Source of the DNA: Rhynchonema sp. JSB1_4
Lineage: Eukaryota; Nematoda; Chromadorea; Monhysterida; Xyalidae
Length of the DNA: 64,000 bases
Assembly: GCA_030248065.1 (NCBI GenBank)
Contig: JASAMV010002789.1
Span: forward strand, 1 to 64,000
Direction of reading: 5' to 3'
Part shown: piece after piece, positions 1 through 12,376 of the stretch
Numbering within the stretch: position 1 is the stretch's first letter
Layout: every line of letters starts with the position of its first letter
Made by a program: the position numbers and the translations under genes
Notes under the pieces: model-generated
What the model saw: the letters and a program-made list of their open reading frames with translations, nothing else
What the model was told of the DNA's origin: nothing
The model's database searches: none

Positions 1-130
1 GAAAATTTTGAAAAAGTACTATTTTTACCTCAATTTTTGGCCAAAAAATCGTATCACAAAAACGGTGTTTTTTCGCCTTTTTGGGTGACCAAAATCATAC
101 CTCTCACGCTTCCGGTCCCAAACCCGCATC

Positions 131-705
131 ATACTTAACCCTTCAAAGAACATTATTTCGGAAACTTGAGAAATTTCCCATAAAAGCTGTTTATAAGCCG
201 CCCGCTGGGCTGTTGTGCTCCAAAGTATATGTGTAGTTCTTTAAAACACGTGATTTCGGAAACTTCTGTTCATATATTGCTGCGAAATTTCCCATAAAAA
301 GGACGTCCTATATGTCGCCCGCTGGGCTGCTGTGCTCCACAAGACGTGTGTTGTTCTTCTTAATACCTTATTTCGGAAACTTGAGAAATTTCCCATAAAA
401 AGGCGTTCATAAAGCCGCCCGATGGGCTCCACAGGACGTGCGTTGTTCTTCTTGACACCTTATTTCGGCAACTTGAGAAATTTCCCATAAAAGGTGTTTA
501 TAAGCCGCCCGCTGAGCTGTTGTGCTCCGAAGTACATGTGCAAGTCCTTCATACCACCTTATTTCGGAAAACGAGAAATTTCCCATAAAAGCTGTTTAGA
601 AGCCGCCCGCTGGGCTGTCGTGCTCCGATGTATATGTGTGGTTTTTTAAAACACGTGATTTCGGAAACTTCTGTAGAATTCCCAGAAAAGATGTTTATAC
701 GGTAA
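131..705. repeat. Left-arm tandem array of ~100-bp units
   Basis: Repeated units contain GAGAAATTTCCCATAAAA, a GCCGCCCGCTGGGCTG segment and an ATTTCGGAAACTT segment. They are the reverse complement of the units in the right arm. About six units are visible. Confidence 0.8.
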
Positions 706-1858
706 AAACGGTTTTTTCCCGGAGCCAGACAGATTTTTATAATAAAAGCAGGTGAAAACAATGCGTTTTCGGGCCTACGATAAACACGCGGAACTTGTTA
801 AGCTGCAAAAACCATCAAACAACTGCCTGAAAAGTAGGTAGGTGTTTCCTGAATTCCTTGAGTACTGGTTAATTTTGCTCGAAAAAAACGTTTTTTTTCC
901 AAAAAATATAAATTACTGACCCACTGGACACTAGGTATTGGTATTGGCTTGGGTCAAAAAATATCGGTATTGTCCCCATGCCGGTTCCGATCGCTTTTTA
1001 TTCGATTTTCTGTTTTTATTCTTTTATGATGCAAGCTTTTTGAAGAAAATAAAGAACCGAACCTTTTTGACTCCTCATGATGCAGCGTGCATCATAATGC
1101 TTCACCAGCATTTTTTCTTGTGGCTATTTTAAATGCCGGTGCAATGAACAAACCGCGTCAAAAACGGCAATGACGAGGTCAATGATCAACATCAGTAGTT
1201 TGAATACGAATAATTTTTTCGCGAGTAGATGGGTCAAAGATGACAAAACGTAAATAAAGACCAAAAACTGAACGGGTGTCAGTGTTCCTAAAAGCAGTTT
1301 GTTCACCTTGTGCATTACCACCGTTTGTTTCGTCAAGCAATGACACTGTAGTATCGGTTTCAGCACACAACAGGCATGCGCAGCCATTACGCTCCAGTGC
1401 CCTAATACATCCTGTAAAAGGCGTGTGAAATATTGAACCATTTTGGTCGTCCAGTTCAAATCCACAGAAGAAATTCAACTGTTTGCAGCAAGAAAACCTG
1501 TCTGCTGCGCACATGACTCATACAACGGTGCGCTGCATGGGTCCCCAAGGACGAAGATTTCACAACTCGAAATGCACAACAATTGATTTTTGTCACGTTC
1601 ACAGGCCAACGTACAAAAATGTGTACCTCTAACCAACTGTTACGCTTTTGCATGTGAAAATGCGCTAATGTGTACAAACAACTAATTGGGAGCCGTGAAA
1701 CATTAGTTTTGCAACAACCGTTATCTTTGATTGACAATTGTATCAGAATTTGACGCCGCCTATCCTTAAACGTGGTGCATTACTTTTTGCACACATTTGT
1801 CGCCCCTTACGCCCCTAATTTTTTTCGCCCCTTCTCGCCCTCTCTCGCCCGTCTCGCC

Positions 1859-2423
<565 letters not shown>

Positions 2424-3619
2424 TGATGCGCGTGGTGGCCGGTCCCCCCTTTCCCCCCCTTGCCAAGTTTGTGGGGGGGCGAGACGGGCGGCAAGGGGCG
2501 AGCAGAGGCGAGAAAAACAGGGGCGATAGGGGCGAGAAATGTGTGCAAAAAGAAATGCACCACGTTTAGGGATAGGCGGCGTCAAATTCTGATACAATTG
2601 TAACGGTTGTTGCAAAACTAATGTTTCACGGCTCCCAATTACTTGTTGTACACATTAGCGGATTTTCATATGCAAAAGTGTAACAGTTGGTTAGAGGTGC
2701 ACATTTTTGTACGTTGGCCTGTGAACGTGACAAATCAATTGTTGTGCATTATGGGTTGTGACATCTTCGTTCTTGGGGACCCATGCAACGCACCGTTGTA
2801 TGAGTCATGTACGCAGCAGACAGGTTTTCTTGCTGCAAACAGTTGAATTTCTTCTGTGGATTTGAACTGGACGACCAAAATGGTTCAATATTTCACACGC
2901 CTTTAACAGGATGTATTAGGGCACTGGAGCGTGCCTGTTGTGTGCTGAAACCGATACTACAGTGTCATTGCTTGACGCAACAAACGGTGGTAATGCAGAA
3001 AGGGAACAAACTGCTTTTAGGAACACTGACACCCGTTCAGTTTTTGGTCTTTATTTACGGTTTGTCATCTTTGACCCATCTACTCGCGAAAAAATTATCG
3101 TATTCAAACTACTGATGTTGATCATTGACGTCTCATTGCCGTTTTTGACGCGGTTTGTTCATTGCACCGGCATTTAAAATAGCCACAAGAAAAAAATACT
3201 GGTGAAGCATTATGATGCACGCTGCATCATGAGGAGTCAAAAAGGTTCGGTTGTTTTTTTTGCTTCAAAAAGCTTGCATCATAAAAGAATAAAAAGAGAA
3301 TATCGAACAAAAAGCGATCGGAACCAGGCATGGGGACAATACCGATATTTTTTGACCCAAGCCAATACCAATACCTAGTGTCCAGTGGGTCAGTAATTTA
3401 TATTTTTGGAAAAAAAACGTTTTTTTTCGAGCAAATTACCAACCAGTACTCAAGGAATTCAGGAAACACCTACCTACTTTCAGGCAGTTGTTTGCTGGTT
3501 TTTGCAGCTTAACAAGTGCCGCGTGTGTATCGTAGGCCCGAAAACGCCTTGTTTTCACCTGCTTTAGCTTGGAAATCTATCTGGCTCCGGGAAAAACCGT
3601 TTTTACCGTATAAACATCT

Positions 3620-5490
3620 TTTTTGGGAATTCTACAGAAGTTTCCGAAATCACGTGTTTTGAAAAACCACACATATACATTGGAGCACAACAGCCCAGCG
3701 GGCGGCTTATAAACAGCTTTTATGGGAAATTTCTCAAGTTTCCGAAATAAGGTGGTATGAAGAACTACACATGTACTTTGGAGCACAACAGCTCAGCGGG
3801 CGGCTTATAAACACCTTTTATGGGAATTTCTTAAGTTTCCGAAATAAGGTGTCAAGAAGAACAACACACGTCCTGTGGAGCCCATCGGGCGGCTTTATAA
3901 ACACCTTTTATGGGAAATTTCTCAAGTTTCCGAAATAAGGTATTAAGAAGAACAACACACGTCCTGTGGAGCACAGCAGCCCAGCGGGCGACATATAAAC
4001 ATCTTTTATGGGAAATTTCGCAGCAATATATGAACAGAAGTTTCCGAAATCACGTGTTTTGAAGAACTACACATACATTCCTTTTTCCTGTATACTTTGG
4101 AGCACAACAGCCCAGCGGGCGGCTTATAAACAGCTTTTATGGGAAATTTCTCAAGTTTCCGAAATAAGGTGTTTTGAAGAACTACACATGTACTTTGGAG
4201 CACAACAGCTCAGCGGGCAGCTTATAAACACCTTTTATGGGAAATTTCTCAAGTTTCCGAAATAAGGTGTCAAGAAGAACAACACACGTCCTGTGGAGCC
4301 CATCGAGCGGCTTTATAAACACCTTTCATGGGAAATTTCTCAAGTTTCCGAAATAAGGTGTTTTGAAGAACTACACATGTACTTTGGAGCACAACAGCTC
4401 AGCGGGCGGTTTATGAACACCTTTTATGGGAAATTTATCTAGTTTCCAAAATAAGCTGTTAAGAAGAACAACACACGTCCTGTGGAGCCCATCGAGCGGC
4501 TTTATAAACACCTTTTATGGGAAATTTCTCAAGTTTCCGAAATAAGGTGGTATGAAGAACTACACATGTACTTTGGAGCACAACAGCTCAGCGGGCGGCT
4601 TATAAACACCTTTTATGGGAATTTCTCAAGTTTCCGAAATAAGGTGTCAAGAAGAACAACACACGTCCTGTGGAGCCCATCGGGCGGCTTTATAAACACC
4701 TTTTATGGGAAATTTCTCAAGTTTCCGAAATAAGGTATTAAGAAGAACAACACACGTCCTGTGGAGCACAGCAGCCCAGCGGGCGACATATAAACATCTT
4801 TTATGGGAAATTTCGCAGCAATATATGAACAGAAGTTTCCGAAATCACGTGTTTTGAAGAACTACACATATACTTTGGAGCACAACAGCCCAGCGGGCGG
4901 CTTATAAACAGCTTTTATGGGAAATTTCTCAAGTTTCCGAAATAAGGTGTTTTGAAGAACTACACATGTACTTTGGAGCACAACAGCTCAGCGGGCAGCT
5001 TATAAACACCTTTTATGGGAAATTTCTCAAGTTTCCGAAATAAGGTGTCAAGAAGAACAACACACGTCCTGTGGAGCCCATCGAGCGGCTTTATAAACAC
5101 CTTTCATGGGAAATTTCTCAAGTTTCCGAAATAAGGTGTTTTGAAGAACTACACATGTACTTTGGAGCACAACAGCTCAGCGGGCGGTTTATGAACACCT
5201 TTTATGGGAAATTTATCTAGTTTCCAAAATAAGCTGTTAAGAAGAACAACACACGTCCTGTGGAGCCCATCGAGCGGCTTTATAAACACCTTTTATGGGA
5301 AATTTCTCAAGTTTCCGAAATAAGGTGTTAAAAAGAACAACACACGTCCTATGGAGCACAACAGCCCAACGGGCGGCTTCTTAAACACCTTTTATGGAAA
5401 ATTTCTCAAGTTTCCGAAATAAGGCGTTAAGAAGAACAACACACGTCCTGTGGAGCCCATCGAGCGGCTTTATAAGCACCTTTTATGGGA
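3620..5490. repeat. Right-arm tandem array of ~100-bp units with higher-order repeat
   Basis: About seventeen units. Two unit types are intermixed: one carries AACACACGTCCTGTGGAGC, the other ACTACACATGTACTTTGGAG. Both continue with CAGCGGGCGGCTTATAAAC-like and TTTTATGGGAAATTTCTC segments. A block of several units near 3850-4470 recurs near 4648-5270, a higher-order period of roughly 0.8 kb. Confidence 0.8.
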
Positions 5491-6157
5491 AAAACTACTG
5501 TACCAGGATGGAGCGTCAACACAATCGACATTCCACGAAACATTACGCTGCAAACTGAAAAACGGTGACACCACAAACACCGAAACCAAGCGGTCAACAG
5601 GCTGATGCAAGCCATTTTCACCGCCTGAATTTCGGGATTGACTTCATTGTGCATCAAGATCTGTCTGACGGACCTTTTTGACGCACGCTGACGCGTCTTG
5701 ATGCATCATGATGTTTTTCTCTTATACTCCTGCATCATGATACATCATTGTACGTCCAAATGCTTCACAGTATTTTTTCTTGTGAGCATGCTGCAATTGC
5801 AGTTATTGTTATTAAGATTGTAACATGTTTTATCATAAACATGTGGCATAAATATGTTTCTTCAAATGTCGTTACTGCCAATAACACGTGGCCGCGGCAG
5901 ATTACATCATTTCTGATCCAATCTCGTCTCGCAATTTGATATCGCTGCTTGCTTTTAGGCTCATGCTGTTCAAGCCGTCCGGTGTCGCGTGCCGGTGAAC
6001 GAAGAAAGCCGATGCATCGAATACGCTCGATGGACCCGATCAGCACACAATTCACGTTGAAATACAAGGTAATTAATGTTACTTTCCGCGTTAATGTCCA
6101 ACCATAACAATGTCATGTACTCACTCTGAACGTACTTAATCAGAGATAGAAGTGCCG
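5491..6157. other. No gene seen; degenerate foldback-related remnant
   Basis: Bases ~5680-5790 resemble the inner foldback arm (TGATGCATCATGATG and TTTTTTCTTGTG segments). Otherwise I see nothing coding or structured. Confidence 0.4.
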
Positions 6158-8259
6158 ATGGCAGCTGCAAGGACGCACGAAAAAGCAGCAAAACAAACTA
6201 GGCCGACTGTGAGCGACGCAAACAAGGCAGCGGCACAATTGACGAACCAGGTAAAAACTACGAAACCTTGTACACATATGTGGTACTTGTACCACACATA
6301 TAAGTTAAGCCAAATATAAGTTACCCCGAACAGCCGATGACGACATCGAAAGCGGCCAGAACTGTGCGCAAACCGTGTCCGATGAAGACCGCAAACTGGA
6401 ATCAGCCAACCTCGCAGAACGGCTGGGAAGTAAGTCCTGCTGTCCATGCACCACGTGCTCCACCACAGTTATTAAATAATTTTTAACATGCCACTCACAA
6501 CGTGAACGCACAAGAGAAACGTTGCAGTTCCGCCACGCCAGCCACCCAGGCTGCCCAAAATGGACGCCAAAGTGCTGCACAACAGTCAGAAACCGGGAAT
6601 CTATTCCGATTTCCCGTACTGCGCTCCCGAACTGGCGGAAAAGTCATTATACATGGCATGTGCAACAACTGGTAATTGACACAAATTTGCAACAAATGAC
6701 TTGAAAAATTCTTTGTTTCACAAGAAATGTTCCATAAACGACGCGAACGGGGTTGCAGAAAACGCCGTCCGCCTGCACCGTTATGAGCACAGCGAGACAG
6801 TCAACCACATGATGGTTCCGCCATGCGACCGAACAGAGCCGTACACCGCTGCGGACTGGCACAAACGGCCAAACATGGTGTTCTTCCCGATGAACGGAGG
6901 TAAAATATAAAAGATGTAATATAAAAAATTTAAGACAAAAGTGTTAAAAATTACAGTATTTCAGACGTGACGGACGAATTGATCGAAGCGTCCAAACAGC
7001 CCGGCAGACACCATCTGTCAGAGTGGCCTCTGATCGTGACCCTGTATGACGCGTTTGCGTTGAACGAGGTCATCAATGCCGGCAAACAACCGACGACGGA
7101 AAACACAAATGAACAAGTGACGTATGTGCGCGAAGGAAGCGGGGTTAACAATGATTTGTTGCAAACCACTATCTAAATTTGCTACCGAAAAATACATGTT
7201 ACAAAAATCATGGTTGAACCCCAGGTGACGCACAGAATCAAACACGACGACCTGGAATTCGAATCAAAGTACTACCCCGGAATGACGATGCAGGTGTTGC
7301 TGGCTCGTTGCGCGACCTGCAAGGTACATACCCTTTCACTGCAACGTTTCACAGATACATAACAATATCAGGTGCATGAACATGTACGTATCTGTTTCAG
7401 AAATTCCTTGTGCGCAACATGGACAAGTCGCCGAAGAAAGGAGAATACCGATGGTTCTTCGTGACACAAGAAAGCACAATCAAGAGCGGCGAATGGCATC
7501 ACACGCTGCAGTTGGTGCGTTGCAACAACGAATGTGTGTTCAAAAGGTACGGAATATGATGATATCACATAGCAAAAGATAAGTCGACGTAAAATAAATG
7601 AGAATTGAATTTAGGTACCCGTATGTATTGGTCGCACAATGACTATATGAGAATCCATCCCCCTAATTTTCCTGCATTGACAAGGCGGATATTTGACATT
7701 TTTTTCAAATTGGACCAGGTTTTGACAAGAACTTTGCGTGCTTATCAGTGAGAACAATGAGAAACACAAGTGTGCAGAAGTTTCACCCTGAATTCTACGC
7801 AACGAAATGGTTCGGGTTCGGGTTACTGTAGCCACGTGTTACATGCTTTATGTGTGAAATCGATTACAGCATACACACGTTGATCACTCCCGATAAATGA
7901 AGCGGGAAAAGAAAGAGAAAATAACTCCTTGTCAAAACCTGATTCAATTTGAAAAAATCGCCAGAAACCCTCCTTGCCGATGTAGGGAAAATATGGGGAT
8001 GGATTCTCATATAGTCATTGTGCGACCAATACACCTGCTGGATGACGGAGAGCAGGGCGACAGATACAAATGGGTGCACATGCACGACGCCACCGCGCAG
8101 TACATCCGAAACTCGAACAGAAACGAGAAACGAAAAGTGCTGCGGCAGCTGTTCAACATATTTGGCTGCGATTATCGCAAATACGTTGAACCGCTGAGCA
8201 TCGATGAGGAACACAACGGTAGGCCGTCGGAAAACTACGACCCATCCAAGTCACCGTAA
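6158..8259 (+). CDS. Eight-exon protein of unknown function, last exon interrupted by a MITE
   Basis: Exons with matching phases: 6158-6250, 6334-6429, 6528-6671, 6725-6899, 6965-7143, 7225-7323, 7401-7546, and 7615-8259 minus an insertion. All junctions are GT-AG. I chose ATG 6158 because it opens the first phase-consistent exon (MAAARTHEK...). The protein has a Lys/Arg-rich N-terminus, then a Cys-containing stretch (CPKWTPKCCTT), and ends in a basic segment (KWVHMHDATAQYIRNSNRNE) followed by an Asp/Pro-rich tail. I recognise no family, signal peptide or membrane segment. The eighth exon is split at 7627/7628 by a 402-bp MITE flanked by TA. Removing the MITE and one TA restores a continuous frame; leaving it in gives a stop five codons later. 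The annotated haplotype may therefore be a null allele unless the MITE is spliced out. GT92 follows 1.5 kb downstream on the same strand. Exon 3 has a second open frame, so its translation is less certain. Confidence 0.6.
7628..8029. mobile_element. MITE, TTGGTCGCACAATGAC family, in a coding exon
   Basis: 402 bp with long terminal inverted repeats starting TTGGTCGCACAATGAC and ending with its reverse complement. It is flanked by TA on both sides (7626-7627 and 8030-8031), the duplication of Tc1/mariner-type transposons. Relatives are at 53692 (one end only) and 58749-59013. It has no coding capacity. Confidence 0.88.
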
Positions 8260-9815
8260 AAGGGAAGTATGAAATACAGAGATTAATATGAGACGATTAT
8301 TTGTGTGTTTTCTGCTTTTTACACGTCGTTTCGCTGTATTTTTCATCGTGACTTTTTGTTTGTCGCTCGATTTTTTGTCCCTTGTTGGTGATCTCACCAA
8401 TTATCAAATTGTGCACGATGATATAATTTGTATGTACATAACACAGAGATTTAAATGAACACCACAGTTTGTTCTTTCTGGTTGCTACGTTTCTTTTTTC
8501 TGGCTGATATTTTCTTTGTCGCTGAAATTTGTGGCCCATCTCGGTGTTTTTATGAATGATTAAATTGTGCGCGGTCTTTTCATTTCAATGTAATACAGGC
8601 TTCACTAAAGTGAAAACCATAATTTGTGGCTCTTCCGCTACGTTTTTTGCTGTTTTTATTCCCGACTTTTCCTTTGTCGCTCAATTTTTTGTGCTTTCGC
8701 TGCAAACTTGTGAATAATCAAATGGTACACGATCCTTTTATTTGTATGTCTCAGGTCAAGTCTGTATGAATATCCACATAACTATACTATGAACACAAGT
8801 TTATCACCATGAATGAACACATTAACAGGAAACTGATTGTACTTTGTTGTGTATCCGTATGCATCATACACATCGGTGAAATAAAACCCACACTGTATCA
8901 CGGTCGCGCAATGTGACACTTTTATGCCATCCTACCCTAAAGTGAGATTAGGGGCGATGTGCACAAGGTGCAAGCGGTGCAAGTCGAAAATGAACCATTG
9001 AATACGGGCGATGCTATACTTTACGTGCGCCCCTACTGCGCCCGTTCTCGCCCCTTGCCGCCCGTCTCGCCCCTTACAAGAAAAGACCGGTGTGGTGTGT
9101 GTGGCATGCAAAGCAAAACGTGGCATCGTTATGACGAATATAGTGACCGTATACTTCCAGTATGAGAGTTGGATCTAAGTTTGTTCATTTGTGACAATTT
9201 AGACTTCGATTTAGGTTCCGTTTTGCACATTACATGATAGTGTGTACGTACATACAGTTGGACCCATCACCACGCCACTCATCAAATACCGATTGAGCAC
9301 TTAAAAGGTTCGCCCGTTCAATCAAAATAAAAAATAGACGAATATGCATTTTTTATGTGTAGAACAGCATTGAAAAACTGGTAGTCACTATAAACACGGA
9401 GTTTTTTTAAATTTTCTAACAAAGAAATCATGTACATACTATATGAAACAATATTACATTCAGACCTGTATGCGTGTCACGCGCAATAAACTCATCCGTG
9501 AGTATACCTATAATCATGCTGCCCGAAGTATGTGTAGGCACGCATTCAGCGGGTGTTCCCGATCGATTCTTCTGCTTGACCAATCGCTTCAAGACAGCAA
9601 ACAACTAAAAATATGCCGAAATTGGGCGCAAGCACTGAATGTACAGTAGGTACATCGGTGTCCTTGCTGCCAAGTGCTTGAAAATCCAACACAACACAGT
9701 TACGTATGTAAGCTATGTAAAAGCCAAAAGCCAATACTGTATGTAAAAGGTTCAAAGTGAACAACTCCTCATAAATTTAGTTGTAAAAACCAAGGAAAGT
9801 GAGCATACTTGTTCC
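8260..9815. other. Intergenic; no gene recognised
   Basis: AT-rich spacer. The only structure seen is a C-rich stretch at about 9015-9078 built of CGCCCCTT-like words, the same vocabulary as the flanks of the foldback poly-C centre. Confidence 0.4.
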
Positions 9816-11874
9816 ATGTTTGCTGTCACAATAATGATTGTCCGCAGATCAAGCGTGCGTGTCGGCTTGGCATTTTTCGCCACGTGGACCTCACTACTTA
9901 CCCTGTATTTCATTGCCGTTTTGCCACACAACAATCGAAGATGGCTGATATTTGGTGGCCAAATTGTTGCCAACTGGACTTTGGGCGAATCCATTGACTT
10001 GCTCGTCTACACGGCACAACAAAACAACAACACTGGTTGGCCTCTGCTGTTTCTCGTTGGTTACTCGAAATCAAAAAGACCTAAGTGACCAAAAAGAACC
10101 AGATTCGCTACGTGTTGCATGGGACGAAGTATATACTTGGTAAAATAGGTCACCAATAAAGTTTTTGAACGAGTACTTATGATGATAGATGAACAATATC
10201 AATTCTCACAAACAATGTGAATGGAACAATGTGTGCATCTACTTATACAAGCGGTTTGATACAGGGAGCAAAAATGAGCCATGCATTCTGATGTTTTGCA
10301 GGTGGCACGACCCTGGTTGCGATAGCGTCGTGTGCACTGAACGTGACCAACGAAACGGATCGCGTGGTGCTTCGGGATCCAATCAGCCATAAATTGGCTC
10401 TTTTCCAAATTGAACAATGCAGCTCGTGCACATATGGTAATTATATGTGCAAACTGACTTGTTGGTACTTGAATGTGAGTGATGCAGGATTTTTGTGTCT
10501 GGCACCTGTTCATTTTCATTCAAATTTCAAATAACAAACAGATTTCTGATTTCGTTACAGTCAAACACCTCCCTCGCTGATCAGCCGGATTTCATACGAA
10601 GATTCGCTCCTCCCATCAAATCGTTGCCGCAGCATGCCGCAGCCACACAATCGGCTGAAAACAGTCCAGTGTTGAGGCTGAGCATTTGTGCATCGCCGAT
10701 GGTGGTCTATGTGGACTGGCAGAATCTCATTGAATTCGTCGAGATATGGGCACAACAGGTTCGCACATTGTTATATTTTCCACACAATTTTTGGTCGACA
10801 CCAACAATAATCGGGATCAAACAGGGTGACCAGTCCCTGTCTGTCAATGGTAATCTCCTCGTTTGCATTCAGCTCGACAGTACCTATACTAGGATTTGCT
10901 TCGGAGAATAGTAGAAATTAGGCAAAGCCTTGGGACTCACCCGATCCTCAAGTTAGACTTACGTACGTTGAATGCGCTTTTCTGGCCACAGGGCCTAACG
11001 ACTCTGTACCTGTATTGGTCATCGACGAGCAGCGAGGTGCAACGCATCATCCACTTGTACATCACACATGGTCTCGTGCATCAGTATCCGTTCGCCGAAC
11101 TGCCCGACGGTAAAGACAACGAAATCGTGATGTACGGTCAATATGTAACATATCACGATTGCATTTTGGTCGCACAACAACGAGACGATCATTGGACCGC
11201 GTTTGTCGACCTGGATGAGATTGTGACATTCAGGAATCACGGCAATGGCAGTTATGTGTTCAAGGTTGGCTTGTTGAAACTGTCGACTGCATGGTGATGT
11301 CCTATTTGGACTGAAAGAACTCTCAGATCACAACATTTCCAATACGCTTGACGGTAGTCAAAAATTAAAAGATGGGTCAAAACCCGCGTCTTCTAAGCTC
11401 AATGTCCCTGGAGTAGGGGTTTCTCAAAAAGTCTGAAAAGTTCAGCTAGGCACTTTGTTTGAACGTCTGCTCTGACTTTGCATGTTCCTACATACTGATT
11501 TGTTTTGTGTGGATTGTGAGCTGGGCCAACGGCCTTCCGCCTGTGTCACGCTCTAAGTACACTGCTGCCAAGACTGAAGTCTGTCACAAGCCTGATCTTT
11601 TTTCCATATTATGAAAGTCTGCTTGTTTCAGGATTGGCTGCGTACCATTCAACTGCCGGTGGGCATCATCCAACTGTTCGACATATACGCGTATCCGAAA
11701 CGCTGGATACGAAAGCAACCCGATTCAGTTCGAATTCAAGATTTCAACTTTACCGATTTGTGCACTGTCTCGATTGAGAAGGGCTTTCACACGTTCAAGA
11801 ATGTGATGAGACCAGCGCACGTGCGATTGGTGGCTGCGCACTCCGTTAGGCTACATGATGGAACCATTACGTAG
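9816..11874 (+). CDS. GT92 (DUF23) family glycosyltransferase, type II membrane protein
   Basis: Exons read: 9816-10035, 10302-10436, 10561-10758, 10992-11264, 11632-11874. The N-terminus is a short basic tail plus a hydrophobic anchor (VGLAFFATWTSLLTLYFIAV), as expected of a Golgi type II enzyme. The GT92 core follows: VYVDWQNLIEFVEIW, then LTTLYLYWSSTSSEVQRII, then MYGQYVTYHDC and TAFVDLDEIV, where the acidic DLDE is the family's metal/nucleotide-sugar site. The fifth exon carries the late RPAHVRLVAAHSV segment. GT92 enzymes (C. elegans GALT-1 is the studied member) transfer galactose to glycans; the substrate here is unknown. The exon 2 to 3 junction does not match in phase, so a boundary there is wrong or missing. 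The frame stops at TAG 11872; a plausible continuation lies 11 nt further on. Confidence 0.82.
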
Positions 11875-11881
11875 GGAATAG

Positions 11882-12034
11882 CAGCTTGCTGAAAAACTGG
11901 AAAAAGGATGCCAACACCAACGAGGAATATTTTCTTTATCTTCAGCCAAATGAAGAGCCAAACAACGAAAGTCTTCCTGGCGCATCTTCGCAAAGCCAAA
12001 GGCGAACGGGACACACAGGACAGGAACCGGAAGC
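11882..12034 (+). pseudogene. Possible C-terminal continuation of the GT92 gene
   Basis: Skipping 11 nt after 11870 restores a frame reading SLLKNWKKDANTNEEYF and on to a Gln-rich tail ending near a GT at about 12034. Eleven nucleotides is too short for an intron, so this is either a small insertion that inactivates the normal C-terminus, an assembly error, or chance. Confidence 0.3.
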
Positions 12035-12376
12035 GCAGGTCATTCAATGGATGGTGCCCAGTGGTGCAGAGAGCCAGCGCAAAATGGACGCAGCGATTGG
12101 ATCAAAATGTAGATCTCAAGGTGATCGATCTCAAAATTAGTATCGTCTGGTATAGTCGTTTTGCTTCATAGTGGTATGATATGCATACAAAGATATAGGG
12201 CCATATGCAGCACCTGCTGCAATTCTCAAGAGATCTGTGCATGCGTGAACAGTGTGGTAAATGGCAAACGCCTGCGGCAGACTGCATTCACACAGTTGAG
12301 GTAACCAAGCCGAGGCAGTGGCGGAGTACCTGCGAACTCTTCAGCCTTGTCCATTCGTGCATTCAGCTTGGTTTTG

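Noticed and set aside
11165..11180. TTGGTCGCACAA word in the GT92 exon resembling a MITE tip
   Set aside because: It is part of a conserved coding segment, the match stops after 12 bases, and there is no partner end.
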